A stretch of DNA of 46,575 nucleotides from Nitriliruptoria bacterium (GTDB taxonomy: Bacteria > Actinomycetota > Nitriliruptoria > Euzebyales > Egibacteraceae), in contig PWER01000185.1 of NCBI GenBank assembly GCA_003553565.1, forward strand, positions 1 through 46,575, read 5' to 3'. This document shows positions 16,007 to 24,878 of the stretch, in pieces. The notes beneath the pieces are model-generated. The model saw only the letters and a program-made list of their open reading frames with translations, was not told the DNA's origin and made no database searches. The first letter of the stretch is position 1. Each line of letters starts with the position of its first letter. Made by a program: the position numbers and the translations under genes.

Positions 16007-17293
16007 GTGGACGTGATCGCACGGCAGGGCGCGGGCACAGGCACGGGCGGGGGCGAGGTTGCGGCCCCCACGCCGCCGATCGTGACGGCTGTCCGCAGGG
16101 CAGCGGCGGTCGCGGCGGTCGCGGTGGTCGCGCTGGCAGCGGTGATCGCGCTGGCCTCTGCGGCCACCGACGCTGACGCTGCGACCGCCGACGCCGAGGC
16201 GGATGCCGGCGCTGACGACCTCGACCGGGCGCGCGAGCGCCTCGAGGCCGTCGAGGAGCAGCTCGACAGCGGCGAGGCCGGCGAGGACGACCACGCCGCT
16301 GCGGTGGCCGATGCGCAGGTGCTGGCCAGCGAGCTCGCCGACGCCGCCGAGCGCGCCGAGCGGGCGGTGGTGCGCCAGGCGGAGCGCGTGCGTCACGCCG
16401 AGCAGGAGCGCGACGCCCTGGCCGAGGAGGCCGAGGAGCGCCGCGCGGCTCTCAGCGAGCGCGCCGACGCCCTGTACCGCTTGCGCGTGGCGGGCAGCGG
16501 CAGCCTGGGCGCGCTGCTGGAGGCCGCCTCACCTGACGAGGCCCTGCGACGCTCCGGCCTGCTGGAGGTCATGAGCCGCTCGGAGGTGGCAGACCTCGAG
16601 CAGCTCGGCGCCGACCAGCAGGCCCTGATCGACCTCGAGGAGGCCCTGGCCGCCGAGGAGGCCGCCCTGGCCCGACTGTCCGAGGAGCGCGAGGAGCTGC
16701 TCGCGCAGGCACGCGACCTCCGCGATGACGCGGCCGAGGCCCTCCCGGGCTTCACCGACGAGCTCGAGGACCTGCAAGCCGAGGAGACCCATCTGGACTC
16801 CGAGCAGCGGGAGCTGGCCGAGCTCGCCGCCGAGGCCGCTGACGAGGCCGCCGCGCAGGTCGTCGCGGCCGAGGAGGAGGCGGCCGAGGAGGAGGCCGCC
16901 GAGCAGGCAAGCCAGGCTGTGGCCGAGCCGCAGTACCGCTGGCCGGCGCAAGGACCGGTCACCTCGGAGTTCGGGCCGCGGTGGGGTCGCATGCACGAGG
17001 GCCTGGACATCGGCGGCTCGACCGGTCAGACGGTCATGGCGGCGCGCTCCGGGCAGGTGGCCTCCACCGGGCGCCAGGGGGGCTACGGCAACCTGGTGCT
17101 CATCGATCACGGCGACGGGATCACCACCGCCTACGCGCACCTCAACAGCATCGAGGTCAGCCCGGGGCAGTCGGTGGAGGCGGGCCAGCGCATCGGGGGT
17201 ATGGGCTGCACGGGCCGGTGCACCGGCACCCACCTGCACTTCGAGGTCCGCTCGGGGGGTCAGGCGCAGAACCCGCGCGGCTACCTGCCCTGA
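16007..17293 (+). CDS. Secreted coiled-coil M23 (LytM/NlpD-type) peptidase
   Basis: 428 residues. One hydrophobic segment near 28-52 acts as signal anchor. A very acidic Ala/Glu coiled coil spans about 68-305. The M23 domain (about 315-425) has the zinc ligands H330 and D334 in MHEGLDIGG and H409/H411 in THLHFEV, with AYAHLNSI between; all catalytic residues are present. It cuts peptidoglycan cross-bridges, or activates another hydrolase. The coiled coil is EnvC-like, and such proteins often answer to FtsEX; no ftsEX genes are here. GTG 16007 is chosen at the start of the open frame. The ribosome site is poor (GGAG at 16001-16004, only 2 bases away), so GTG 16013 is a fair alternative. Confidence 0.88.
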   Translation: MDVIARQGAGTGTGGGEVAAPTPPIVTAVRRAAAVAAVAVVALAAVIALASAATDADAATADAEADAGADDLDRARERLEAVEEQLDSGEAGEDDHAAAVADAQVLASELADAAERAERAVVRQAERVRHAEQERDALAEEAEERRAALSERADALYRLRVAGSGSLGALLEAASPDEALRRSGLLEVMSRSEVADLEQLGADQQALIDLEEALAAEEAALARLSEEREELLAQARDLRDDAAEALPGFTDELEDLQAEETHLDSEQRELAELAAEAADEAAAQVVAAEEEAAEEEAAEQASQAVAEPQYRWPAQGPVTSEFGPRWGRMHEGLDIGGSTGQTVMAARSGQVASTGRQGGYGNLVLIDHGDGITTAYAHLNSIEVSPGQSVEAGQRIGGMGCTGRCTGTHLHFEVRSGGQAQNPRGYLP

Positions 17294-17549
17294 CGCGGCA
17301 CCACCCCTGCGCCGCCGGGGCGTGCGCCCAGCGCCCTTCTGACTCCACCTGACTCCGCGAGGCCGCGCCGGGTTCCCCGCGCACCTAGCACGCGTGCTGG
17401 CGCTCGCAACCCTGGTGACCTGTCCACCCGTGCCAAAACGGGCGAGGGGGTGCGCACGTCCTCTCCGTGACATCGGGTCGCGGCGCTGCGGGCACCCAAG
17501 CGTTCGACCCCGACCGGGACGACGGGCTTCCATCGAGAGGATGCTTTCC
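17294..17549. other. 256-base gap between the two cell-wall hydrolase genes
   Basis: I see no gene. A weak hairpin GGGCG (17318-17322) / CGCCC (17332-17336) followed by TTCT could be a poor terminator for the M23 gene. A small hairpin CCCGT...ACGGG with a GCCAAA loop lies near 17430. No cyclic-di-AMP (ydaO) riboswitch core was recognised, although such riboswitches often precede cell-wall hydrolase genes in actinobacteria. Confidence 0.4.
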
Positions 17550-18947
17550 ATGCGGGCACAACGTTGGCGATCGCGCGCGATCGCTGTGGGCACCGGCGCG
17601 CTGCTGGTGGGGCTGCTGGCCGGGCCAGCCGCTGCCACCCCCGAGCGCGTGAACGGCGGAGATCGCCTCGAGACCGCCGTCGCGGCCAGCGAGCACGGCT
17701 GGGATGCGGCCGACACGGCGGTGGTGGCCTACGCCTGGGACTTCCCCGACGCGATGGCCGGCACCGCGCTGGCCGCCGACCGTGACGCGCCGCTGCTGCT
17801 CACCGACGAGGACGAGCTCTCCGAGCCCACCGCCGCGGAGCTCGAGCGCCTCGGCGTCGACGAGGTGCTGGTGCTCGGCGGCACGAGCGTCGTCAGCGAC
17901 CAGGTGGTCGACCAGCTGGAGGAGCTGCCGGGCAGTCCCGAGGTCGAGCGCCGCAGCGGCATCGACCGCTACGAGACCGCCGCCGAGATCGCCGAGGACC
18001 TCGGGGATGCCGAGGAGGTCGTCTTCGCGGCCGGCGAGCGCTATCCCGACGCGATGGCGTCGGGAGCCCTCGCAGCCGGCGAGGACGCCCCTCCGATCCT
18101 GCTAGTCAATGGCGACACCGTGCCCGAGGGCACGCTGGACGCCGTCGAGGCCCTCGAGCCCGAGCGCGGGCTCGTGGTCGGCGGCGAGACGGCGGTCTCC
18201 GCTGAGGCCGTCGCCGCGCTCGAGGACCTCAGCCTGGAGCTCGAGCGGATCGCCGGCTCCAACCGCTACGAGACCTCCGCCGCGGTCGCCGCGGTCGCCG
18301 AGGAGCGCGCCACCGACCCGAATGCCGCGCTGCTGGCCACCGGTGATGGCTTCGCCGACTCGTTGGCCGCTGGCTCGCTGGCGGCCCGCACCGGCGCGCT
18401 GCTGACGATCGTGGCGCCCAGCCAGCCCCAGGACGACAACGACGCGTTCCTGCGCGAGCGCGCCGACCGGTGGAACGGCTCGGTGGTGCTCGGCGGCAGC
18501 GCTGCCCTCAGCGACGAGGCGGTCGAGTCGCTGGCGCGCAGCATGGCCGACGAGGACCACCCCGAGCCCGAGCCGGAGCCGGAGGAGACCGAACCCGCCC
18601 GCTGGGAGCGGGCCGTGGAGATCGCGCACGCCCAGCTCGGCAAGCCCTACTCCTACGGCGCGACCGGGCCGGGCGCGTTCGACTGCTCGGGCCTGACCAG
18701 CTACGTCACCAGCCAGGTGGGCGTGTCGATCCCGCGGACCTCGTCGGCGCAGTACTCGCAGCTGCCGAACGTGTCGCGCTCCGAGGCGCGACCGGGTGAC
18801 ATCGTCGCTTTCCGCAACCCGGTGGGCCACGTGGGGCTCTACATCGGCGGCGGGCAGATGATCGAGGCCTCGAGGCCAGGCGTGCCGGTGCGCATCGCCT
18901 CGGTTGATCGCAGCGACCTCCGCGGGTTCGTGCGTCCCCCCTACTAG
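17550..18947 (+). CDS. Secreted NlpC/P60 endopeptidase with three cell-wall-binding type 2 repeats
   Basis: 465 residues. A Sec signal peptide (about 1-30, ending GPAAA-TPE) is followed by three cell-wall-binding repeat 2 (PF04122-like) modules, whose starts are marked by NGGDRLETA, SGIDRYETA and AGSNRYETS. An acidic Pro/Glu linker (about 333-347) leads to a C-terminal NlpC/P60 domain. The catalytic residues are C379 (FDCSGL), H427 (GHVGLYIGGG) and E439 (MIEAS). These have almost the same spacing as the Cys-His-Glu triad I recall for mycobacterial RipA. It should cleave stem peptides while bound to the wall. ATG 17550 is preferred over ATG 17541 because GAGAGG (17535-17540) touches the latter. 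A strong hairpin follows the gene. Confidence 0.9.
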   Translation: MRAQRWRSRAIAVGTGALLVGLLAGPAAATPERVNGGDRLETAVAASEHGWDAADTAVVAYAWDFPDAMAGTALAADRDAPLLLTDEDELSEPTAAELERLGVDEVLVLGGTSVVSDQVVDQLEELPGSPEVERRSGIDRYETAAEIAEDLGDAEEVVFAAGERYPDAMASGALAAGEDAPPILLVNGDTVPEGTLDAVEALEPERGLVVGGETAVSAEAVAALEDLSLELERIAGSNRYETSAAVAAVAEERATDPNAALLATGDGFADSLAAGSLAARTGALLTIVAPSQPQDDNDAFLRERADRWNGSVVLGGSAALSDEAVESLARSMADEDHPEPEPEPEETEPARWERAVEIAHAQLGKPYSYGATGPGAFDCSGLTSYVTSQVGVSIPRTSSAQYSQLPNVSRSEARPGDIVAFRNPVGHVGLYIGGGQMIEASRPGVPVRIASVDRSDLRGFVRPPY

Positions 18948-18971
18948 CGCATCCCGCGTCGCGCATGGCCA

Positions 18972-19001
18972 CGCCCCCGGTCGGCTCTCCGGCCGGGGGC
19001 G
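18972..19001. terminator. Bidirectional hairpin terminator between convergent genes
   Basis: Thirteen consecutive pairs (one G-T) join 18972-18984 to 18989-19001 around a CTCT tetraloop. It starts 25 bases after the NlpC/P60 stop and about 47 bases beyond the LCP gene's stop, in the 100-base convergent gap. No T-tract on either side, as is common in high-GC actinobacteria. Confidence 0.7.
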
Positions 19002-19047
19002 CTCCAGTGCGCGCACCCCGTCGCTGCGCCGACGCGCCGTCACCGCG

Positions 19048-20151
19048 TCAGGGGTCGGCGCCGGGCAGCGTGGTCTCGCCCGGCTCCTCGTCCAGCGCGG
19101 AGCGGTCGCGGAAGCTCGCGAACAGCTCGCCTGCGGGGCCCTGCTCGGGGACGAGGACCGCGGCGCCACCGATCGTCTGCGGTGTGCTGGGGACGATGTA
19201 GGAGGGCATGCCCTCGCCCATGCCGCGGGAGGCCAGCCCCAGCTGGGCGGTGCCCAGCGGCCCGAACCAGCGGTTGACCACCAGCGCGTCGCCGCCCTCC
19301 CACGCCGCGCGGCCCAGGCGCACCGGGTTCAGCAGCACCGAGGGGCTCATCAGCTCGCGTCCGAGCGCCTGCACGAACTCCTGCTGCCGGCCGATGCGCC
19401 CGAGGTCGTCGTCGATGGCGCGCACGCGCACGAAGCTCAGCGCCTCGGCGCCGTCCATGCGCTGGCGACCGGCGGGCAGGTCGGCGTTGGCGCGCTCGTC
19501 GCGGATCGGCTCGTCGAGCGTCATCTCGACACCGCCGATGGCGTCGACGAGGTCCACGAAGCCGGCCAGGTCGAGCTCCAGGTAGTGGGAGATGCGCAGG
19601 CCCGTGAGGTCGCTCACCGTCTGCACCAGGCAGCTGGGTCCGCCCGGCCGGGTGGTCGCGGCGTTGATGCGTCCCTGCGTGCCGTCGCACAGCGTCACGT
19701 ACAGGTCGCGGGGCAGCGCCAGCACCCCGACGTCGGTGCCGTCGACCGCCATGATGAACAGGGTGTCGGCGCGCTCGCCCTCGACCTCGCCGGCGCCGAT
19801 CTCGGCTGCCTGGTCATCGGTGAACCCCTCGCGGGCGTCGGTGCCGGCCACGAGCACGTTCGCCTGCGTCGGGCCCATCCATGTGAGCCCGTCGACATCG
19901 ACGCGGTCCATGCGCAGCAGGGCCGTGGCCATCAGCGCCGCTGCGGCCAGCGCGACCACCAGCACCGCGATCCCCACCAGGCGCAGCGGCCCGCGGCGCT
20001 GCCGGCGTCGGGACTGCCGGCTCCCCGGCGCCGCCCGTGGCGGGCGTTCCCGCGACCCGGTTGGCGTGCGTCGGGCGGCGCTCGGCAGCCGCGGGCGTGG
20101 CAGCCGAGGCGCGCGCCCCTGCTGGGCAGGTCCGAAGCCCTCGTCGCTCAT
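19048..20151 (-). CDS. LytR-CpsA-Psr (LCP) family cell-wall glycopolymer ligase
   Basis: 367 residues. A basic, Pro-rich cytoplasmic N-terminus (about 1-55) is followed by one membrane helix (about 57-78) and an extracellular LCP domain. Landmarks are ANVLVAGTDAREGF, ADTLFIMAVD, LALPRDLYV (with the pyrophosphate-binding Arg), ISHYLELDLAGFVDLVDAIGG, and FVRVRAIDDDLGRIGRQQEF. These enzymes attach teichoic acid, arabinogalactan or capsule from lipid carriers to peptidoglycan. ATG 20151 begins the basic tail; the upstream open frame overlaps the neighbouring gene and lacks homology. The location beside two wall hydrolases fits envelope assembly. Confidence 0.9.
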   Translation of the reverse strand: MSDEGFGPAQQGRAPRLPRPRLPSAARRTPTGSRERPPRAAPGSRQSRRRQRRGPLRLVGIAVLVVALAAAALMATALLRMDRVDVDGLTWMGPTQANVLVAGTDAREGFTDDQAAEIGAGEVEGERADTLFIMAVDGTDVGVLALPRDLYVTLCDGTQGRINAATTRPGGPSCLVQTVSDLTGLRISHYLELDLAGFVDLVDAIGGVEMTLDEPIRDERANADLPAGRQRMDGAEALSFVRVRAIDDDLGRIGRQQEFVQALGRELMSPSVLLNPVRLGRAAWEGGDALVVNRWFGPLGTAQLGLASRGMGEGMPSYIVPSTPQTIGGAAVLVPEQGPAGELFASFRDRSALDEEPGETTLPGADP

Positions 20152-20242
20152 GCGGTGATCGTGCCACGTGCGCACCGGCGTCCGCGGCCCGCCGGCGAAG
20201 AGGGTCGCCGCGCCGGCGTGGACGCCGCGCCGCCTCGAGGGG

Positions 20243-21799
20243 TCAGGGCGTGCCCCACCCACCGCCGCCGGGGGTCGCCACGCGCACCCGCTCCCCGGCG
20301 CGCAGGCGCCAGGTGCCCTTGGCGGGCAGGCGCTCCTCGGACCCGTCGCGGCGCACCAGCACGTTCTCGCCGGGGGCGCCGTCGGCGCCACCGGCCACGC
20401 CCCAGGGCCCCTGGGCGCGCCGCTCGGTCTGCAGGGTGAGCGTGCAGTCGGCGAGGACCTCGAGCTCGCGCACGACGCCGTCGCCGCCGGGCTGGGCCCC
20501 GGCGCCACCCGAGCCGCGCCGCAGCGCCGCGCGGCGCACGCGCAGCGGATAGGCCAGCTCCAGGGCCTCGACCGGGGTGTTGCGCGTGTTGGTCATGCCG
20601 GTGTGCACCGCCGACATGCCCGGGCGGTGGGGCGTCCCGCCCTCCCCGCCGGCGATGGTCTCGTAGTAGCTGAACGCGCGAGCCGACCCGGCGCCGGCCC
20701 CTGCCGTGCCCAGCAGCACATTGTTCATGGTGCCCTGTGAGGCCGCCGGTGTGCGTGCGGGGTCGGCGACCGCGAAGCAGCCGTGCACCAGGTCGGCGAT
20801 CCGCTGGCTGGTCTCGACGTTGCCGGCGGCCACGGGCGCGGGGAACTGCGCGTCCACCAGCGTCCCTGGCTCGGTGCGCACCGTCACCGCCCGGTAGCAG
20901 CCGGCGTTGGGTGGCGCGTGCGGGTCGGTCAGCAGCCGCACCACGAACCAGACCGCCGACACGGTGACGGCGCGCACGGCGTTGATGCCCTGGGCGAGCT
21001 GCGGGTCGGTGCCGGCGAAGTCGACCGTGACGGTGTCGCCCGCGACGGTCAGCGCCGCGCGCAGCCGGGCGCCATCGGCGACCTCGAGCGATGTCTCGCG
21101 TGTCCACGTGCCGTCGGGCAGGGCGGCCAGCGCGCGGCGCACCCGCCGGTCGCTGTAGTCGCACACCGCCGCCATGGCCGCGGCGAGCGCGGGGGTGCGT
21201 GCGTCGACCTCGCGCAGGCGGCGCGCGCCGACGTGGTTGGCGGCCAGCTGCGCTCGCAGGTCGCCGAGGCGCTCCTCGGGGGTGCGCGAGGCGGCCGCGA
21301 CGAACCGCAGCAGGTCCTCGCGGACCTCCCCGCCGGTCACCAGCCGCACCGGCGGGATCCGCAGCCCCTCCATGGCGATCTCGGTGGCCTCGGCCGGCAT
21401 CGAGCCGGGTGCCGCGCCGCCCACGTCGGCGTGATGGGCGCGGTTGGCCACGTAGCCGAGCAGGCGTCCCTCGTCGTCGCCGACCGCGGCCACCAGGGTG
21501 AGGTCGGGCAGGTGGTTGCCGCCGGCGTAGGGGTCGTTGAGCAGCACCTGATCGCCGGGCGCGAGCGCCCCGCCGAAGGCGTCGAGGGCGGCGGCCACGC
21601 TGGCCGGCATCGAGCCGAGGTGCACCGGGATGTGCTCGGCCTGGGCGACCATCGTCCCCACAGCGTCGAACACCGCCGCCGAGCAGTCGGCGCGCTCCTT
21701 GATGTTGGGCGACACCGCCGTGTGGCGCAGCGCCGCCCCCATCTCCTCGGCGACCCCGGCCAGCGCGTGGCGCACCACCTCCAGCGCGGCGGCATCCAT
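20243..21799 (-). CDS. hyuB: Hydantoinase B / 5-oxoprolinase subunit B family protein
   Basis: 518 residues, the family's usual size. Characteristic parts are [51 protein letters not shown] (a conserved Asn-Asp-Pro-Tyr metal/substrate region), [14 protein letters not shown] and a glycine-rich end, [10 protein letters not shown]. It works with the A subunit to hydrolyse hydantoins, N-methylhydantoin or 5-oxoproline in an ATP-dependent way; which substrate is unknown. Its ATG overlaps the hyuA stop by one base (ATGA), so stoichiometric expression is expected. Confidence 0.9.
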   Translation of the reverse strand: MDAAALEVVRHALAGVAEEMGAALRHTAVSPNIKERADCSAAVFDAVGTMVAQAEHIPVHLGSMPASVAAALDAFGGALAPGDQVLLNDPYAGGNHLPDLTLVAAVGDDEGRLLGYVANRAHHADVGGAAPGSMPAEATEIAMEGLRIPPVRLVTGGEVREDLLRFVAAASRTPEERLGDLRAQLAANHVGARRLREVDARTPALAAAMAAVCDYSDRRVRRALAALPDGTWTRETSLEVADGARLRAALTVAGDTVTVDFAGTDPQLAQGINAVRAVTVSAVWFVVRLLTDPHAPPNAGCYRAVTVRTEPGTLVDAQFPAPVAAGNVETSQRIADLVHGCFAVADPARTPAASQGTMNNVLLGTAGAGAGSARAFSYYETIAGGEGGTPHRPGMSAVHTGMTNTRNTPVEALELAYPLRVRRAALRRGSGGAGAQPGGDGVVRELEVLADCTLTLQTERRAQGPWGVAGGADGAPGENVLVRRDGSEERLPAKGTWRLRAGERVRVATPGGGGWGTP

Positions 21800-23874
21800 C
21801 AGCGCACCCCTCCCACGGCGATGACGAGGTTGCCGTGCCCGTCGACCCGCCCCACCTCGCCCGGCTCGAGCAGCGTCGTGGCGTCCGGTTGGGTCACCAG
21901 CGCCGGCCCGTGGAGCACCTCGTCGCAGGCCAGCGCGCTGCGGTCGCGCACCGCAGCGGTCACCACGCGACCATCCGACAGGGTGATGGGCCGGTCGGCG
22001 AGCGGCGCGGCGCCGGCGCCGAGCTCCCAGCGGTCCGGCGGGGCGGCCAGCGCCGCGGTGCCGGAGGCCACCGCCCGCAGCGTCACCGCCTCGGCGGCCG
22101 CGTCGGGAAGCGCGTAGCCGTAGCGCTCGGCGTGGGCGTGGTGCAGCGCTGCGCGCAGCGTGGCCGGTTGGGCGTCCTCGACCGGGCAGCGCAGCTCATG
22201 GGCCTGCCCGGCGTAGCGCAGGTCGGCCAGCCAGCGCACCGCCGGCGCGCCGGCGTCCTGGTCGGCCACGGCGGACTCGGCCTCGGCGGCCAGGTCATGG
22301 AACGTCGTCGCCAGGTGCTCGGCCTGCGCGTGCGGGTCAGCCTGCGCCGGCAGACCCACCATGACGGTGCGGGAGGTCTCCACGCGCGGCGGGGCGAGCA
22401 GCAGGCCCAGCGCGCTGGTCACGCCGGGCGCGGGCGGCACCACCACCGTGCGGCAACCGAGCTCGCGGGCCAGCGCGCAGGCGTGCAGCGGCCCGGCTCC
22501 GCCGTAGGCCACGATGGCCAGCCCGCTGGGGTCCACGCCCTGCTCGGTGGACACGTGCCGCAGCGCGCGGGCCATCGTGGCCCGCACCACCGTGAGCACG
22601 CCGGCGGCCGGGCCCGCGACGCCGGCCACGTCGGCGGGCAGCGCGTCCAGCGCGCGGGCGGCTGCCGCGGCATCCAGCGCCAGCGAGCCCGACCCGAGGT
22701 CCGCGCCGTCGGCGAGGTGGCCCGCCGCGGCGTGCGCGTCAGTCACGGTGGGCTCGGTCCCCCCGCGCCCGTAGCACGCAGGACCGGGCTCGGCGCCCGC
22801 CGAGCGGGGACCCACGCGCAGCGCGCCACCGGCGTCCACCCAGGCCAGCGAGCCGCCGCCGGCGCCGACGGTGTGGATGGCCACCGCCGGGGTGCGGAAC
22901 GGCAGGCCCGCGATCGTGCCCTCGCTGCGTCGCTGCGGGCGCCCGTCCTGGATGAGGCACACGTCGGTGGAGGTGCCGCCCATGTCGAGGGCCAGCGCGT
23001 CGGGATGGCCCGCCGCGGCCGCGATCCGCCCCGCGGCGACCACCCCGGCCGCCGGGCCCGACAGCAGCGTGCGCACCGGTGCCCGGGCGACCGCGTCCAG
23101 GGCATCCACACCGCCCCCGGAGGTCATCACCGACACGCTCGCCGGCGCCAGCCGCTGCGCCAGGCGGGTGAGGTAGCGCCCCATGACCGGGGCCACCGCC
23201 GCGTTCAGCGCGCAGGTGGAGGTGCGCTCGTGCTCGCGCAGCTCGGGCAGCAGCGCGCTCGCGGTGGTGATCGGCACGTCCGGGCCGAGCCGCCGGGCCA
23301 GCGCTGCGGCGAGCCGGCGCTCGTGGGCCGGATCGTGGTAGCCGAACAGCAGGCTGATGGCGACCGCGTCGGGCTGCAGCGCCGCCACCGCAGCGCACAC
23401 GCGGGCGACCTCGTCGTCGGTCAAGGGCACCAGCGCCGTCCCGTCGGCGCTCAGGCGCTCGTGGACCGCCACGACGTGCTCCTCGTCCACCAGCGGCGCC
23501 GGTCGGGTCACGGCCAGGTCGTACAGCGCCGGGCGGTCCTGGCGGGCCAGGGTCAGGACGTCGGCGATCTCGGCGGTCACCACCAGCGCGGTGCGGCCCA
23601 CCCGACGCTCCAGGATCGCGTTGGTGGCCGTGGTCGTGCCGTGAGCGACGTGGGCGACCGGCGCGTCAGCGGCCGGCGCGGCACCGGCGACGGCAGCGAG
23701 GCTCGCCGCGACGCCACCGCTCTGGTCCTGCGGCGTGGTGGGCACCTTGCGGGCGGTGACCGTCCCATCGGCGTCCACGCGCACGCAGTCGGTGAACGTG
23801 CCGCCGACGTCGACCCCGGCAACGACCCGGGACGAGGGGGTGGCAGCAGGCGGGCTGGGCGGTGATCCTGACAC
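21799..23874 (-). CDS. hyuA: Hydantoinase A / 5-oxoprolinase subunit A family protein
   Basis: 691 residues. The N-terminus has [20 protein letters not shown], the phosphate-binding loop of this ATPase fold. Further strings are [31 protein letters not shown] and [14 protein letters not shown], all family-typical. It pairs with the B subunit immediately downstream to open a lactam or hydantoin ring using ATP. GTG 23874 is the most upstream start in frame; no ribosome site precedes it. A GTG nearer to the first conserved residue (VVAGVDVGG) is possible. It is divergent from the anti-sigma-like gene, with an 8+8 inverted repeat beginning at its own start codon. Confidence 0.9.
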   Translation of the reverse strand: MSGSPPSPPAATPSSRVVAGVDVGGTFTDCVRVDADGTVTARKVPTTPQDQSGGVAASLAAVAGAAPAADAPVAHVAHGTTTATNAILERRVGRTALVVTAEIADVLTLARQDRPALYDLAVTRPAPLVDEEHVVAVHERLSADGTALVPLTDDEVARVCAAVAALQPDAVAISLLFGYHDPAHERRLAAALARRLGPDVPITTASALLPELREHERTSTCALNAAVAPVMGRYLTRLAQRLAPASVSVMTSGGGVDALDAVARAPVRTLLSGPAAGVVAAGRIAAAAGHPDALALDMGGTSTDVCLIQDGRPQRRSEGTIAGLPFRTPAVAIHTVGAGGGSLAWVDAGGALRVGPRSAGAEPGPACYGRGGTEPTVTDAHAAAGHLADGADLGSGSLALDAAAAARALDALPADVAGVAGPAAGVLTVVRATMARALRHVSTEQGVDPSGLAIVAYGGAGPLHACALARELGCRTVVVPPAPGVTSALGLLLAPPRVETSRTVMVGLPAQADPHAQAEHLATTFHDLAAEAESAVADQDAGAPAVRWLADLRYAGQAHELRCPVEDAQPATLRAALHHAHAERYGYALPDAAAEAVTLRAVASGTAALAAPPDRWELGAGAAPLADRPITLSDGRVVTAAVRDRSALACDEVLHGPALVTQPDATTLLEPGEVGRVDGHGNLVIAVGGVR

Positions 23875-23897
23875 AGCGGCCGCAGTCTAGGCCGCTG
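23874..23897. promoter_or_regulatory. 8+8 inverted repeat in the divergent hyuA / anti-sigma gap (candidate operator)
   Basis: CAGCGGCC (23874-23881) and GGCCGCTG (23890-23897) are separated by 8 bases. It overlaps the first base of the hyuA GTG and lies in an 85-base divergent gap, a usual place for an operator. The alternative is a chance GC-rich palindrome. Confidence 0.35.
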
Positions 23898-23947
23898 GGC
23901 GGGTCATCCCCGCCGAACGGTCCCTTCCGCGTGCGCGGGCGCGGGAG

Positions 23948-23953
23948 TACGCT
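23948..23953 (+). promoter_or_regulatory. -10 element (TACGCT) of the anti-sigma-like gene, probably leaderless
   Basis: TACGCT ends 6 bases before the ATG at 23960 with no ribosome site between, repeating the leaderless layout seen at sufR and the GGDEF gene. Confidence 0.45.
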
Positions 23954-23959
23954 GACGCC

Positions 23960-24724
23960 ATGGGACATCCCGGCTCGTCGTCGCATCGCGAGTTCGAGGA
24001 CATGGCGCTGTCGCACGTGCTGGGAGGGCTCGACGAGGCCCGCAGCCGCACCTTCCGCGCGCATCTCATCGAGTGCGACCACTGCCGCGCCCGCGTGGGG
24101 GAGCTGCGGGCGCTGGCCTCCGATCTCGCCGGCGTCGAGCGCGAGGCGCGCAGCGAGGCGCCGCACAGCGAGCGCCAGGGCGCGCGCAGCCCGTCCGCAT
24201 CCCCGCCAGTGGAGCGGCGCCGCAGCCCCCGACCTCGAGAGCCCGTGCCTGCAGCGGTGCCCGACCCGCCCTCGCCACCGCAGCGTCTGCGCGCCCTGGC
24301 GCTGGCAGCGGCCGCCCTCGCGCTGATCGTGGTGCTCGCCGCGGCCGTGGCGTGGCTGCGCGCCGAGAACGCCACGATGGAGGAGCAGCTGGAGCAGCGG
24401 CTGGCTGCCAGCGCCGCCCTGGTCCACGGCGAGGACGAGGAGGTGGCGTTCCTCGCCTCGGGGCTGGAGGCCACGGCGCGCAGCCACGAGGGCGCGCTGG
24501 CGCTGCTCGTCGAGGGGCTCGACGACGGGGATCACACGCTGGCGCTGCGCCACGCCGACCGCCCGGCCCCGCACCTCGAGCGCGCCACGGCGCGCGACGG
24601 TCAGGTCTTCCTCGTGGTCGAGCCGCGCCCGGGCGACGAGCAGGCCGTGCTCTCGGCGGCCCCCGCCGACGGCGACGCGGGGCCGACCGGGGACCCGCTG
24701 GTCATCGTCGAGCTCGACGACTGA
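23960..24724 (+). CDS. Zinc-finger (zf-HC2) anti-sigma-like membrane protein
   Basis: 254 residues. The N-terminal zinc-finger has the H-X3-C-X2-C motif at H35, C39 and C42 (HLIECDHC), as in zinc-containing anti-sigma factors such as RskA/RsrA-type proteins. A Pro/Arg/Ser-rich linker (about 65-108) leads to one membrane helix (111-133) and an extracytoplasmic domain of about 120 residues, rich in Asp and Glu, resembling the RskA C-terminal fold in layout (AENATMEEQLEQRLAAS). Such proteins hold an ECF sigma factor at the membrane, but no sigma gene lies next to it, so the partner is unknown. It is transcribed away from hyuA. Confidence 0.78.
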   Translation: MGHPGSSSHREFEDMALSHVLGGLDEARSRTFRAHLIECDHCRARVGELRALASDLAGVEREARSEAPHSERQGARSPSASPPVERRRSPRPREPVPAAVPDPPSPPQRLRALALAAAALALIVVLAAAVAWLRAENATMEEQLEQRLAASAALVHGEDEEVAFLASGLEATARSHEGALALLVEGLDDGDHTLALRHADRPAPHLERATARDGQVFLVVEPRPGDEQAVLSAAPADGDAGPTGDPLVIVELDD

Positions 24725-24777
24725 ACCGGCCCGGACCCAGCGCCCCGCGGGCGCTCGCACCGCGACGTGCGCGCCGC

Positions 24778-24783
24778 TACCAT
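24778..24783 (+). promoter_or_regulatory. -10 element (TACCAT) of the tRNA-Val gene
   Basis: TACCAT lies 11 bases upstream of the mature 5' end of the tRNA, correct for a short pre-tRNA leader. Confidence 0.5.
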
Positions 24784-24794
24784 GCCGCCGGAAC

Positions 24795-24866
24795 GGGCTC
24801 GTAGCTCAGTGGGAGAGCGCTCGCCTCACACGCGAGAGGTCGCTGGTTCGAAACCAGCCGAGCCCA
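24795..24866 (+). tRNA. tRNA-Val (anticodon CAC)
   Basis: A complete cloverleaf of 72 bases. The acceptor stem GGGCTCG pairs with CGAGCCC, the D arm is GCTC/GAGC, the anticodon stem is CTCGC/GCGAG with loop CTCACAC (anticodon CAC, reading GTG, a dominant Val codon in this genome), and the T arm is GCTGG-TTCGAAA-CCAGC. The discriminator is A. The following bases are CCCA, so CCA is not encoded and must be added. The gene stands alone, convergent with rpe. Confidence 0.97.
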
Positions 24867-24878
24867 CCCAGTCCCGCG

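Noticed and set aside
17294-17549. Cyclic-di-AMP (ydaO) riboswitch before the NlpC/P60 gene
   Set aside because: Expected by analogy, but I could not find the conserved core segments; only a small hairpin is present.
19048-23874. Genomic island containing the hydantoinase genes
   Set aside because: Base composition matches the rest of the window, and there is no integrase, transposase or attachment repeat. The tRNA-Val gene at 24795 is not flanked by a duplicated 3' end that I can see.
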